Source: an uncultured Coriobacteriaceae bacterium
GTDB taxonomy: Bacteria; Actinomycetota; Coriobacteriia; Coriobacteriales; Atopobiaceae
Length of the DNA: 64,000 nucleotides
Direction of reading: 5' to 3'
NCBI GenBank assembly: GCA_902786015.1
Contig: CADAAU010000015.1
Coordinates: 1-64,000, forward strand
Shown here: positions 16,465 to 25,360 of the stretch, piece after piece
How the letters are laid out: the number at the start of each line of letters is the position of its first letter
Numbering within the stretch: position 1 is the stretch's first letter
The notes under the pieces: model-generated
The model's input: only the letters and a program-made list of their open reading frames with translations
Told to the model about the DNA's origin: nothing
Database searches by the model: none
Program-made: the position numbers and the translations under genes

Positions 16465-17520
16465 CTATTGTTCTCCCCCAAGCGCGGAGTTCATACGCCT
16501 CAGTTCGTCCACCTGTCCCATATCGAGCCAGGCACCTTCCCCAACAGGAAATACGCCGACACCAAGTCCCGCCTCGCGACACCTCATAAGCAAGTCGGGG
16601 AAATCCAAGACTTCATCTTGCCTAATGAACGACAGTACTTCTGGCTCGAGCACGCACACGCCCGTATAGATAAGCGACGAGATGGTTGGCTTCTCAGAAA
16701 AACCAGTTATGCCGCCACCTTCCTCAATCTCTACCGTTCCATAGGGAATGGTGTAATTCCTTAGGCACACAACAGCTGTTGCCACGTTTCCCGCCTCGCG
16801 ATGCGTGCGCAAGAGCGCGCAAAGGTCCATATCGACCAAAACATCGCAGTTGGTAACAATGAACGTGGAGTCAATCTTGCCCTCTATGAGCTTTAGGCCT
16901 CCACCTGTGCCCCTAAACTCGTCCTCATCAATATAGTGAATCGTGTAAGCATGCGAGAGGTCATCGAAATACGACTTTATCATCTCACGCTTGTAGTTAA
17001 GCACAAGCCAAAAGTCGTCGCACCCGCCGTCGCGAAAACGTCCAATGATTCTCTCTGCGATGGTTATACCGCTTACTGGGATTAGTGGTTTGGGAATAAT
17101 CGCCGTAAGGGGAAGCAATCGCGTGCCCTTGCCACCAGCCATCATCACTACCGGCACGGGCGAATCCAAGCTCGCCTTACGCGCCAGCATAGTGCCATCG
17201 GCAAGCACAATATTTACAACGAATCCCTCGTCGTTCACAACTGGCACGGCGGTAACGCCATACTCCAGTGCGACACGCTGCGGCGTAAGGAGATTAACGT
17301 TTGTGGCACAGCGAGGTTTGGGGTTGCACGCGTCTGCCACAGTACCCCCTAAGCTGCCAACGGAGAGTATGTGTCGACGCACATCGCCATCAGTTAACGA
17401 CCCAACCAGCTTACAGTCATCGTCCACCACAAACAGGCATCGCTTCGCGGTATCGTCTAATTGCTTCAGAGCGTCCACGATTGATGCCGACTTGTGAATG
17501 AGCAGGTCCTCTGGCCTCAT
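16465..17520 (-). CDS. ptmE: Nucleotidyltransferase with N-terminal CBS pair (PtmE-like)
   Basis: A 351-residue protein with two CBS domains (about 1-115, including LFVVDDDCKLVGSLTDGDVR) followed by a sugar-1-phosphate nucleotidyltransferase domain (about 122-345) with VVMMAGGKGTRLLPLT, the IPKPLIPVSG motif and the TNCDVLVDMD acidic metal site. This domain order is that of PtmE of Campylobacter, which makes GDP-glucosamine for legionaminic acid synthesis. The CBS pair may sense an adenylate. ATG 17520 follows GGGAGAAGC. It lies 22 bp downstream of legC and 35 bp upstream of the fusion enzyme, clearly in one operon. Confidence 0.8.
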   Translation of the reverse strand: MRPEDLLIHKSASIVDALKQLDDTAKRCLFVVDDDCKLVGSLTDGDVRRHILSVGSLGGTVADACNPKPRCATNVNLLTPQRVALEYGVTAVPVVNDEGFVVNIVLADGTMLARKASLDSPVPVVMMAGGKGTRLLPLTAIIPKPLIPVSGITIAERIIGRFRDGGCDDFWLVLNYKREMIKSYFDDLSHAYTIHYIDEDEFRGTGGGLKLIEGKIDSTFIVTNCDVLVDMDLCALLRTHREAGNVATAVVCLRNYTIPYGTVEIEEGGGITGFSEKPTISSLIYTGVCVLEPEVLSFIRQDEVLDFPDLLMRCREAGLGVGVFPVGEGAWLDMGQVDELRRMNSALGGEQ

Positions 17521-17542
17521 GCTTCTCCCAACAACCGATAGC

Positions 17543-18685
17543 TTATGCGGAAAGCACTTCCTTGGTCACGGCAATTACTTCCACGACCTCTTCGTCGGTA
17601 ATACCCGTCGAACAAGGCAAGGTGATGACCTTATCCCACAGCCCCTCAGAAACACTCAGCTCATTAGCTCTTTCGCACGAGGCATAGGGAGCCTGCAAAT
17701 GGACGGGCTTCCAGAACGCCTTCGCGCCAATGCCACGTTCATTTAGCTTCGCAACAACCGACTGAGTTTTTGCCGCATCCTCAACCACAATGCCCGAGAA
17801 CCAACATGAGCTCTCGCACCATGAGGGAACGGGGAAGGTAGAAACTCCCCCAATCCCAGCAAACGCTTCATCGTACACCTTGCGCACCGCCCTCTTGCGC
17901 GCAACGAACTCATCCAGCCGCTCCAACTGAGCCACCGCAACGGCTGCCTGCAGGTTAGTCAGACGATAGTTGTAGCCAACCCGATCGAAGTCATAATCCG
18001 GCCACACGCGTGCTGTTGTGGTGAGGTGATGCACTTCTGCCAGAAGCTCTTCGTTAGTGCCCACTACGAGCCCCCCACCGCCAGCGGTTATGGTCTTGTT
18101 ACCATTGAGGGATATGGCAGAAAGATCGGCGAGCTCAGCCAAGGCTCGACCTTGGAACGTAGCACCAATGGCGCAGGCCGCATCCGCGATGAGGGCCAAG
18201 TGCCATTCGTCACAAATCCTGCGCGCTTGATCCATGTTCGGTAGGTTCCCCAAGGTGTATACGGGCATAAGTGCCGAAACCCTATTCCCCGTAGCCCGGT
18301 GATACGTGGTGCCATTGAGCGTGAAGCACGCTCTTTTCAACTCGCGCTCTACTTGGTCCAGATCAATACACCAACTCGTGGGATCGATGTCAAAGAGCCA
18401 AGGGTAGGCACCGGCATGACGAATCGAATTCGCTGAGGCTATAAAGGTAAAGCTCGGCACGATTACGTAGTCTCCCGGGCGAACGCCAAGCACCATGAGC
18501 GCCGCATGCAATGCCGTGGTGCCCGCGGAGGTAGCAACGGCAGAGGCGGCGCCCGTTGCGGCCGCAGCATCCGCCTCGAGTCTATTCACAAACTCGCCCA
18601 CCGAGGATACGAAGGTGGTGTCTATGCACTCGTTTAGATACTTACGCTCATTGCCCGTGAGGTTGGGCACAGCAAGAGGAATCAT
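17543..18685 (-). CDS. legC: NDP-4-keto-sugar aminotransferase (LegC-like, DegT/DnrJ/EryC1 family)
   Basis: A 380-residue PLP aminotransferase starting with IPLAVPNLTGNERKYLNECI, close to the known LegC pattern. It has TSAGTTALHAALM for cofactor binding, DAACAIGATFQG with the conserved Asp, and the Schiff-base Lys in LNGNKTITAGGGG. It would place an amino group at C4 of the 4-keto-6-deoxy sugar formed by LegB. ATG 18685 is favoured by the AAGGGG located about 5 bases upstream; a GTG two codons earlier is too close to that site. The gap from legB is 9 bp. Confidence 0.85.
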   Translation of the reverse strand: MIPLAVPNLTGNERKYLNECIDTTFVSSVGEFVNRLEADAAAATGAASAVATSAGTTALHAALMVLGVRPGDYVIVPSFTFIASANSIRHAGAYPWLFDIDPTSWCIDLDQVERELKRACFTLNGTTYHRATGNRVSALMPVYTLGNLPNMDQARRICDEWHLALIADAACAIGATFQGRALAELADLSAISLNGNKTITAGGGGLVVGTNEELLAEVHHLTTTARVWPDYDFDRVGYNYRLTNLQAAVAVAQLERLDEFVARKRAVRKVYDEAFAGIGGVSTFPVPSWCESSCWFSGIVVEDAAKTQSVVAKLNERGIGAKAFWKPVHLQAPYASCERANELSVSEGLWDKVITLPCSTGITDEEVVEVIAVTKEVLSA

Positions 18686-18694
18686 GGCCACCCC

Positions 18695-19672
18695 TTAGAT
18701 GTTGTAGATATCAACCTTGTAGCGCGAGAGGTTGTGACGCAAGAACTCAATGGTCTCTGCCAGACCTTCTTCCAACGTATAGCGTGGTTTCCAGTCCGTG
18801 AGGCGCATAATCTTTTCGTTTGCGCCAAGCAGACGCTCAACTTCGCTATTTACGGGACGCAGACGTTCCTGCTCACACACGATGCGTGCATTTGGATTGA
18901 TCTGTCGAATAAGCTCATTGGCAAGCTCACCGATGGAGATCTCTTTTTGGGTGGCAATATTAATCTCTTGCCCAATGGTCTTCTCGGACTCAAGCATTGC
19001 AATGAAGCCCGCCGCCGTGTCCTTGACGTAGTTGAAGTCGCGCGTAGGCGCAAGCGAGCCCAAGTGTATCTCTTCTTTGCCAGCCAGCAACTGCGTAATG
19101 ATGGTGGGAATGACTGCGCGCGCGGACTGACGAGGGCCATATGTATTGAACGGACGAACGATGGTTACGGGCAACTCGAACGAGCGCCAAAAACTCTCTG
19201 CCAGGCGATCTGCACCAATTTTTGTGGCCGAATAGGGGGACTGCCCCTGATAAGGATGCTGCTCATCGATGGGCACATACTGAGCGGTACCATACACCTC
19301 AGAGGTGGAGGTCACAAGAACGCGTGGAGTCTCCAGCAGGCGTGCTGCCTGCAGCACGTTGAGTGTGCCCTTAACGTTCGTGTCTACATAAGCATCCGGG
19401 CTGTGATAGCTAAAGGGAATGGCGATAAGGGCAGCCAGATGCATCACTGCATCGCAGCCAATCATAGCCTCACGCACGCCGTTGGGATCGCGCACGTCTC
19501 CCGTAAACACGTCCACATGCCCCATGATATCGGCCGGTAGCGTGTCCAGCCAACCCCATGTGTTGAAGGAATTATAGAATGCAAAAGCTCGGACCTCATA
19601 ACCGCGCTTTACCAGTTCTTCCGTTAGGTGGCTCCCAATGAAGCCGTCTGCGCCCGTTACCAATACCCTCAT
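18695..19672 (-). CDS. legB: NAD-dependent NDP-GlcNAc 4,6-dehydratase (LegB-like)
   Basis: A 325-residue short-chain dehydrogenase/reductase. The Rossmann motif is VTGADGFIGSHLTEEL; FYNSFNTWGWLDTL and LAALIAIPFSYHSPDAYVDT are characteristic of LegB-type dehydratases. The catalytic triad includes STSEVYG and Tyr-x-x-x-Lys in SPYSATKIGAD, and RPFNTYGPRQSARAVIP follows. It converts the nucleotide-activated GlcNAc to the 4-keto-6-deoxy form, the first committed step of the nonulosonate branch. It heads the legB-legC-ptmE-fusion-acyltransferase run. The candidate nonulosonosyltransferase ends 60 bp upstream. Confidence 0.88.
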   Translation of the reverse strand: MRVLVTGADGFIGSHLTEELVKRGYEVRAFAFYNSFNTWGWLDTLPADIMGHVDVFTGDVRDPNGVREAMIGCDAVMHLAALIAIPFSYHSPDAYVDTNVKGTLNVLQAARLLETPRVLVTSTSEVYGTAQYVPIDEQHPYQGQSPYSATKIGADRLAESFWRSFELPVTIVRPFNTYGPRQSARAVIPTIITQLLAGKEEIHLGSLAPTRDFNYVKDTAAGFIAMLESEKTIGQEINIATQKEISIGELANELIRQINPNARIVCEQERLRPVNSEVERLLGANEKIMRLTDWKPRYTLEEGLAETIEFLRHNLSRYKVDIYNI

Positions 19673-19732
19673 GTATACACCAATCTCGTTGTCTTCTTCC
19701 GGCTTTTCTTACCAATTATAAACACGATCGCA

Positions 19733-20800
19733 CTACGCTCCGTGACTTATAAGAACCTGTTTGAGTTCACTAATGCTTGTTGGGACCATAATACGTTCTG
19801 GGTGCTCGTACGTGCTCAAGAATCTTTTGAAGTAGCTCATCAGCATGGGACTTATTACCGCATCATCATACGCCGCCGCTTCGGAAAGTCCGAACAGAAA
19901 CACCAAGTAGGGCTCATCGCCAAAAATGCTCTTTGGGGTATACATTGCCGTTGAAAAATGGGAAACAAACACCTTGTTCTGCGTCGGCCTGTTGGCACAG
20001 AGCACTTCCCACGGATCATTATAAGGAAAACGCTTGCTCGTAAGCTGGGTCCCCAAGCTTGCCCGAGGATGACTCTTTGTTGTAGTATGCGCCAAATCCA
20101 TACCATCTATGCAATCTGCCAAAAACAAATCGAGTTTGCGATCTGGGCCATTAAAGAACACGGCTTTAGGATAATCGCCCTTATCAATAAAAGAGAACAC
20201 ATCATTGAAAATAGGCGCGAATTCCCTGTTAAACTGCGGCATGGGTTCAAGCTCACACGTCTGCTGTACAGTAAGGCACATTGGCTGATACAGTAATTGC
20301 TTTGAAAAAGGCTCGGGTACAGAAATACCAAGTCTCTTGGTAATGGCTCGTGATATTCTTCCCATCTGATTGAAGGTAGGACGACAATACGAGCCCGCCC
20401 CTTCCTCATAGCAAACGAGTTTAACGGCGCTATTGTTTGTTTTTTGAATATGGTCAAAAAGCATGCAAAGCTCAATCGAACACTCATAGGTATATACGCA
20501 TTCGACTCTCTCGCCAAACGAAAGAGAACGTATGAACTTAAGGCTTTCTTTGCTGCTCTTTGTTATTCTGGGGATGCTTGTAAGCTTGCTGAATGTATTC
20601 GTGTCGTTTATCCAGTCTGGATTGAACTCATAAATCTGCACAAAGATGCCGTTTTGGAGAAGCTTTGAGTAATACTGCCTAAGTCCCGAATCATCTGGTC
20701 GCATAATAAACGCAATTGCCTTCTCGCTTTGGTGTAAAGCCATCTTGATGTTCATACAATTGAACAGATGGTATTGTGTATATATGCTAAATATTATCAT
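19733..20800 (-). CDS. Putative nonulosonate (sialyl-type) transferase, GT52-like
   Basis: A 355-residue soluble protein. It opens with a beta-strand and FSIYTQYHLFNCMNI, resembling the start of GT52/polysialyl-type transferases. Later it contains KSHPRASLG (an HPR motif as used for CMP-sugar binding and catalysis) and VFVSHFSTAMYTPKSIFG, comparable to the second conserved Ser/His region. ATG 20800 follows GGAAGGAACTCG. It is the obvious candidate to consume the CMP-nonulosonate made by legF, since no other sialyltransferase-like gene is present. Family assignment is from pattern recognition and is not certain. Confidence 0.55.
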   Translation of the reverse strand: MIIFSIYTQYHLFNCMNIKMALHQSEKAIAFIMRPDDSGLRQYYSKLLQNGIFVQIYEFNPDWINDTNTFSKLTSIPRITKSSKESLKFIRSLSFGERVECVYTYECSIELCMLFDHIQKTNNSAVKLVCYEEGAGSYCRPTFNQMGRISRAITKRLGISVPEPFSKQLLYQPMCLTVQQTCELEPMPQFNREFAPIFNDVFSFIDKGDYPKAVFFNGPDRKLDLFLADCIDGMDLAHTTTKSHPRASLGTQLTSKRFPYNDPWEVLCANRPTQNKVFVSHFSTAMYTPKSIFGDEPYLVFLFGLSEAAAYDDAVISPMLMSYFKRFLSTYEHPERIMVPTSISELKQVLISHGA

Positions 20801-20845
20801 CGAGTTCCTTCCAGTCGCTATAGTGGAAAGGGGCCACAGCTGGAG

Positions 20846-22000
20846 TCATGAAAAAACAAAATATTGATTCATGGGCTCGTAGAACGCATGGTAGTTAAAC
20901 ACAAATGCAGCAAGTAAAAAACAACAGGCGAATACGACAGCGGTTGATACAACTTTCCTTTGACCAATTCCAACAAGTTGGGGACCATAATAATTAAACA
21001 ATGCAAGCAGATAAGGCGCCGATAAGAGAATTATGAGCTGCGTATTGCGCGTAAAGAGGTCATACTGCAAGAAACACCCCAGAGTGAAAAACACGGTAAG
21101 GCAGAAAAAATCGTTGTATTGCCTGTATTCTTTCCCCAGCAAACCCCTCTTCCTGCAAACGTGGTAAATGGTAAAGAGAGCGGCAATATACAGCGCGAAG
21201 ATAAACACGCGCTTGGGTTCGTAGGTCGCTATACCCTCCTGATAACGCAGGATATAGCGAACGGTTTTATACAGCAACTGATCAACATAGGGAATAAACG
21301 TAAAATGAGACAAGAGTCCTTGAATCATGGGGAGAAAAACAAAGCCGAGAGCCGTTGCTGCATATACCACCCATCTTGGCAAAAGCTTGCACGCGAGCAC
21401 CAAAAGCCTGATGACTACGAACAACGCACCTGTCATATGGATTTGGCATACTACGAAGTAAAGCACAGCACAATAGACCTTGTTTGCATTACGCACCAAA
21501 TCCTCGTATGCAATAAAGGCAATAAGTGCGTAGGCAAGCATATTCCGTATGGTACTTACAGATCTAAAGTCAACAAGCATAAGCATAGCGACAAAAGCTG
21601 CGGAAACTGCAAACTCAGAAGCCTTCATGTCCTTACCCATGCGCGTAATCTTGAACGCGCTGATTCCGTAGACTAATATTCCCGTCACAACAGGAAGAAG
21701 ACGCGCGACTGGAATCCTTGTTATGACGAACGCATACGCAACAAAGGCCTTTGAAGTCCCCTGCAGCTGTTCAAGCAATTTATTGTAATTCGCACTGGAA
21801 AAAAGATCTCCAAACGCAACGTCTTTGAGTGATCCGAGCAATTGGTAATAGCGAAACAGGTCGTATTCGGGCGGAGGCGCAAAAAAGAAATAAATCGCGC
21901 TAAGGAGCACTGAGAGCAACAAAAAGTATGCAGTTTTGAACCTGCTGGGAGTGCAGAATGCAAAGACTGAAACTGCAGATATGCACGCTAAAACTATCAT
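20846..22000 (-). CDS. EpsG-family membrane protein (Wzy-like polymerase)
   Basis: A 384-residue protein with about ten transmembrane segments. The motif PPPEYDLFRYYQ in the first external loop is the Asp...Tyr-Tyr signature of EpsG-family proteins, a group of polysaccharide polymerases in Gram-positive exopolysaccharide loci. The start ATG at 22000 overlaps the stop of the upstream GT4 gene (ATGA) and has GGGGA eight bases before it; another ATG lies two codons upstream. It is the second polymerase-like gene in the locus, besides 5606-6895. Confidence 0.75.
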   Translation of the reverse strand: MIVLACISAVSVFAFCTPSRFKTAYFLLLSVLLSAIYFFFAPPPEYDLFRYYQLLGSLKDVAFGDLFSSANYNKLLEQLQGTSKAFVAYAFVITRIPVARLLPVVTGILVYGISAFKITRMGKDMKASEFAVSAAFVAMLMLVDFRSVSTIRNMLAYALIAFIAYEDLVRNANKVYCAVLYFVVCQIHMTGALFVVIRLLVLACKLLPRWVVYAATALGFVFLPMIQGLLSHFTFIPYVDQLLYKTVRYILRYQEGIATYEPKRVFIFALYIAALFTIYHVCRKRGLLGKEYRQYNDFFCLTVFFTLGCFLQYDLFTRNTQLIILLSAPYLLALFNYYGPQLVGIGQRKVVSTAVVFACCFLLAAFVFNYHAFYEPMNQYFVFS

Positions 22001-23106
22001 AGGCATTTCCCCGAATGCGATTCGAAACTCAGACGCTCAAGCAAGGCATCGCGTATCGCAGAGCTCTCTGTGTCGATATCGTAACCAAGCTCCACAAGTG
22101 TTTGAACGTTACTCCGTGGTTCTCGTTTTCCCTGCAAGCACGCCTCTGCCCAACGTTTGTTATCCTCCTTCAAGTCGAGCGAGGTGGCATTGGCCACACA
22201 TAGTATGCGCTCATCTAGCCCGGCAGAGACAACGCAGGGAAGTCCGTTTGCCTGAGCCTCCAAAACCGCGTAAGGCAGACCCTCATGAAACGAAGGAAAA
22301 ATAAACGCGTCGGACGCACTCAGTATGGCTGGAATATCATTGCGAACGCCAAGGAATCGAACTCGATGGTCTATGCCTAGGTCTTTCGCAAGTCTTTTGA
22401 GCGATTCACGAAGGTCGCCATCCCCACAGAGAAGTAAGGTTGAGTCCTGTTTGTATTCACAAATCTCCTTGAACACATGCAAGATCTTTTGGTGGTTCTT
22501 TACGGGTGAGAGATGACCGACGTGTACTAGTACAAAGCTTTCCCCTATGCCTAGGTCATGGCGAATCTCTTCACGCTTTTGACAGTCATAGGAAAACTTG
22601 TGAATGTTGAAGGCGTTTTGCTTAACTTCGAACGAAACTGGCGCAGGATAGAAGTATTCTCCCGCTCGAGCCGAACAGGCATAGAAATCGGTTGCGATTC
22701 CTTTTATTCGTTTCCGATTGAGTGAGTGCATGACCGCCGTAAACATGTTGCCCATGTTTTCCGTTGCATGGCTGTGCACAATTCGAATCGGTACGCCTAG
22801 TCTTTTTGCTTCGTCAAGGTCCTCTACCGAGCTCAGCGTAGTCTTGTGTGACCACAATACGTCATAACCCTCGCTGCGCAACACTAGGCGTATCGCCCTC
22901 ACATGTTTCCGCGGCGATTCGCTTCTTTGTGGGACGTGGTGTACCTTGCATCCCCTTTCGACCATTTCCTCCTCGTATGCCATGGGATAATCCACCGTCA
23001 GAAAATCAACGGTTTCTCCGAGTTCAACAAGCTTTCGGGCTAAGCCAACAATATAAGCCTCTTTACCGCCCTTTCCCCACGACATTCCAGACATCAGTAT
23101 TTTCAT
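21997..23106 (-). CDS. Glycosyltransferase family 4
   Basis: A 369-residue GT-B enzyme starting MKILMSGMSWGKGGKEAYI (donor-independent N-domain). The C-domain has LVHVGHLSPVKNHQKIL and the E-x7-E donor motif EGLPYAVLE near residue 280. It transfers a sugar from an NDP donor with retention. The donor is unknown. The ATG at 23106 gives the family N-terminus; an in-frame ATG at 23127 overlaps the upstream stop (ATGA) and is a real alternative. It is within the same minus-strand operon. Confidence 0.85.
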   Translation of the reverse strand: MKILMSGMSWGKGGKEAYIVGLARKLVELGETVDFLTVDYPMAYEEEMVERGCKVHHVPQRSESPRKHVRAIRLVLRSEGYDVLWSHKTTLSSVEDLDEAKRLGVPIRIVHSHATENMGNMFTAVMHSLNRKRIKGIATDFYACSARAGEYFYPAPVSFEVKQNAFNIHKFSYDCQKREEIRHDLGIGESFVLVHVGHLSPVKNHQKILHVFKEICEYKQDSTLLLCGDGDLRESLKRLAKDLGIDHRVRFLGVRNDIPAILSASDAFIFPSFHEGLPYAVLEAQANGLPCVVSAGLDERILCVANATSLDLKEDNKRWAEACLQGKREPRSNVQTLVELGYDIDTESSAIRDALLERLSFESHSGKCL

Positions 23107-23123
23107 AACTCTACACCCCACTG

Positions 23124-24320
23124 TCATGCGTCACGCACAACGTTGTACACTCGTTCGCAGTTTGAACTATCATATAGAGGGAAGTAGCGCCCATGCTCGC
23201 GGAGGAATTCCTCAGACACCGCACATCCTTTGGCAAGATATTTCTCTAGTTCTCGCATGACTTCATCGAGTGTTTCCATGCTAGGACCAAACGCATTGTT
23301 CCTATAGTCAAAATAACCTTCTGAGTATTGTGCCTTACGGAACAAACCATAGTCGAACTGATAAAACACCACGGGCTTTTTCATGTATACGAAGTCCATA
23401 AATACACTGGAGTAGTCTGTCACCATGAGTGCCGCCTGTTTGAGCAAATCCTGGATGTCATATGCGCTTGCGTCTGCAACCTGCAAGTATTCGTTACTCG
23501 TGGGAAAGTATTCCATGTATTTCTGCATGTTTCTGTGAGGATAAAACACGAACCGAACGTCATATCGCTCGCCCATACGTTTTAGCTCGCTACTTGCAAG
23601 AAATTCGGACCACCGTTTAAAGTAGTCTGTCTGGGCAATAACTGTGGTGCCTTCATATTGTTCAAGACGGTAGTCCTCATCAGCAATCCATTCACGCCAA
23701 GTAGGCATGACCAGCACAAGTTTTGGATCTGGCTCAACATTGTGCAAATTGTCAAAACGACAAAAGCCCGTATACTCCACACAGTTTCGTGGATAGCCAA
23801 AGACAGACTCGACGAACTCGTACTCTGGACGCGCACCGCAAATAAACCGCCACATGCGCGTTGCCTCATAATAAAGCCATTTTTGGTCGTTGATAGTTAT
23901 GCCATGCTGGAGGAAAATACGCTTGTCCTTAAGCAGGCCATACACCTCCAGCGCATAGAAGATCGCAGCGTTTGGGTTGCCAGCCTTCTGGCTGCTAATC
24001 TTTTTGCTTGAGGCCAAGTATGCAATCCAATGCTTAAGCGTTCCGTATTCAACCCATGGGCCTAATGCCTTAATTTTCTCTACATCGGGAGACTTGCCGG
24101 ATATTGCATACAAGCAGTCTTGCTCGGGATGTTCTTCTCGCACGTACTTGTAGAACCAATAGCCATTATCGCGAGCCTCATTCTTATCCTCGCACACTAT
24201 CCAAAGGTCTTTGTGCTTACGCTTGTAGAAAGGCATACATGCTAGCGCAACGGGTAGCTTCCATACTTGCGCAATATCCTTGGCCTTCACTCGCCTAAGC
24301 TGATATAAGAAGTGGCTCAT
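23124..24320 (-). CDS. CDP-glycerol/ribitol glycerophosphotransferase family protein
   Basis: A 398-residue TagF/TarL-like polyol-phosphate transferase domain. It has the motifs FLQHGITINDQ near residue 165, MPTWREWIADED, YPHRNMQKYMEYF, and VTDYSSVFMDFVYMKKPVVFYQFD (family active-site region) near 310. It probably adds glycerol-phosphate or a related polyol phosphate to the repeat unit, rather than building a teichoic acid chain, since no CDP-glycerol synthase or teichoic polymerase is nearby. ATG 24320 overlaps the stop of the GT2 gene by 4 bp. Confidence 0.85.
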   Translation of the reverse strand: MSHFLYQLRRVKAKDIAQVWKLPVALACMPFYKRKHKDLWIVCEDKNEARDNGYWFYKYVREEHPEQDCLYAISGKSPDVEKIKALGPWVEYGTLKHWIAYLASSKKISSQKAGNPNAAIFYALEVYGLLKDKRIFLQHGITINDQKWLYYEATRMWRFICGARPEYEFVESVFGYPRNCVEYTGFCRFDNLHNVEPDPKLVLVMPTWREWIADEDYRLEQYEGTTVIAQTDYFKRWSEFLASSELKRMGERYDVRFVFYPHRNMQKYMEYFPTSNEYLQVADASAYDIQDLLKQAALMVTDYSSVFMDFVYMKKPVVFYQFDYGLFRKAQYSEGYFDYRNNAFGPSMETLDEVMRELEKYLAKGCAVSEEFLREHGRYFPLYDSSNCERVYNVVRDA

Positions 24321-25351
24321 TTTGTACCTCCACCCCGCCTGGCCCTCCCATACAACATGGATGAAATTCCCCTTACGGTACCCACTCCGTAGCCCGCATG
24401 CAGCAAGAAGAATACTGCAGGCAGCGCGGCGTAACATGCCGACTTTTTGGGCGCAGCAACAAACGTGCTCAGCGTCATAAGCGCATCAACCGCTCCGTAG
24501 GCAGCCCACAGCGTAAGCGCAGGCCACACGATGCCCACAACCGCCAATGCACCGGTCGCACCGATGGAGAACACAAAGCCGCAGGGCACTAAGTGAAACA
24601 GGGAAATGCATCCTGGACACACAAAGAGCGTCTTGCCAATCCACAGTCCGTTAAGATGCTTTTGCCTCAGCATTGCCTTCAGGCTATTGCGTGTTTGGTA
24701 GAAGGACGTGATGGCAGGGTCATAGCAGATTTTATAGCCCGCTTGGGCAACACGATAGTGATACTCGTTGTCTTCGGTTCGTTGGAGGTCCTCGTTAAAG
24801 AGTCCAACCTTGCATAGCACCTCGCGCCGGTACGCAGCATGAAAGACCGACTTTACATACGTAATCTTTTCTGCAGCTCTCCTATACGATGCGAATCCTG
24901 AGCCAAACATGGCCTGCTCCGCACCAAGGAGCATACTTTTCCAAGGCGTCTCTTCATCAATAATATTCGCACGCGGACCGCCACACACAAATTCACCAGC
25001 ATTGATGCGCTCGACGCTCCTTTGAATGAAATCCTTTGGAATCCGTGCATGGGCATCAATGCGCAACAGCATATCGGCGGTTGAATTGGTAATGACAATG
25101 TTCCAGCCAGCGGGTTGAATGCGTTTGGGGTTATGAAGCACGAGAACTCGTAAGAAACTCGATTCGCATCGGTCTTTAAAGGCCTGCATAAGATTCCACG
25201 TATCATCAGAAGAGTCCCCGTCAACGAGAATGACCTCGATGCGGTCCTTCGGATATGTTTGACTAAGCAAGTCGTTGAGCAAGTCTGGAAGATACTGCTG
25301 CTCGTTGTAGGCAATGATTCCAAACGTTACCGTTCGTACCTGGGGCAACAT
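24317..25351 (-). CDS. Glycosyltransferase family 2 with C-terminal membrane helices
   Basis: A 344-residue protein. The GT-A domain (about 5-230) shows FGIIAYNEQQYLPDLLNDLL, VILVDGDSSDDTWNLM and LLRIDAHARIP (metal-binding Asp), resembling ExoA/succinoglycan-type GT2. Three to four hydrophobic helices occupy about 245-335. It adds a sugar to the lipid-linked intermediate at the inner membrane face. It starts 9 bp after the upstream phosphoglycosyltransferase stop with an AAGGTGGG site, and its stop overlaps the next gene. Confidence 0.85.
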   Translation of the reverse strand: MLPQVRTVTFGIIAYNEQQYLPDLLNDLLSQTYPKDRIEVILVDGDSSDDTWNLMQAFKDRCESSFLRVLVLHNPKRIQPAGWNIVITNSTADMLLRIDAHARIPKDFIQRSVERINAGEFVCGGPRANIIDEETPWKSMLLGAEQAMFGSGFASYRRAAEKITYVKSVFHAAYRREVLCKVGLFNEDLQRTEDNEYHYRVAQAGYKICYDPAITSFYQTRNSLKAMLRQKHLNGLWIGKTLFVCPGCISLFHLVPCGFVFSIGATGALAVVGIVWPALTLWAAYGAVDALMTLSTFVAAPKKSACYAALPAVFFLLHAGYGVGTVRGISSMLYGRARRGGGTK

Positions 25352-25360
25352 ATTCCCACC

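Noticed and set aside
23124..24320. Teichoic acid polymerase (TagF)
   Set aside because: The domain matches the family, but there is no TagA, TagB, TagD or repeated polymerase domain here; a single polyol-phosphate substituent is more likely.
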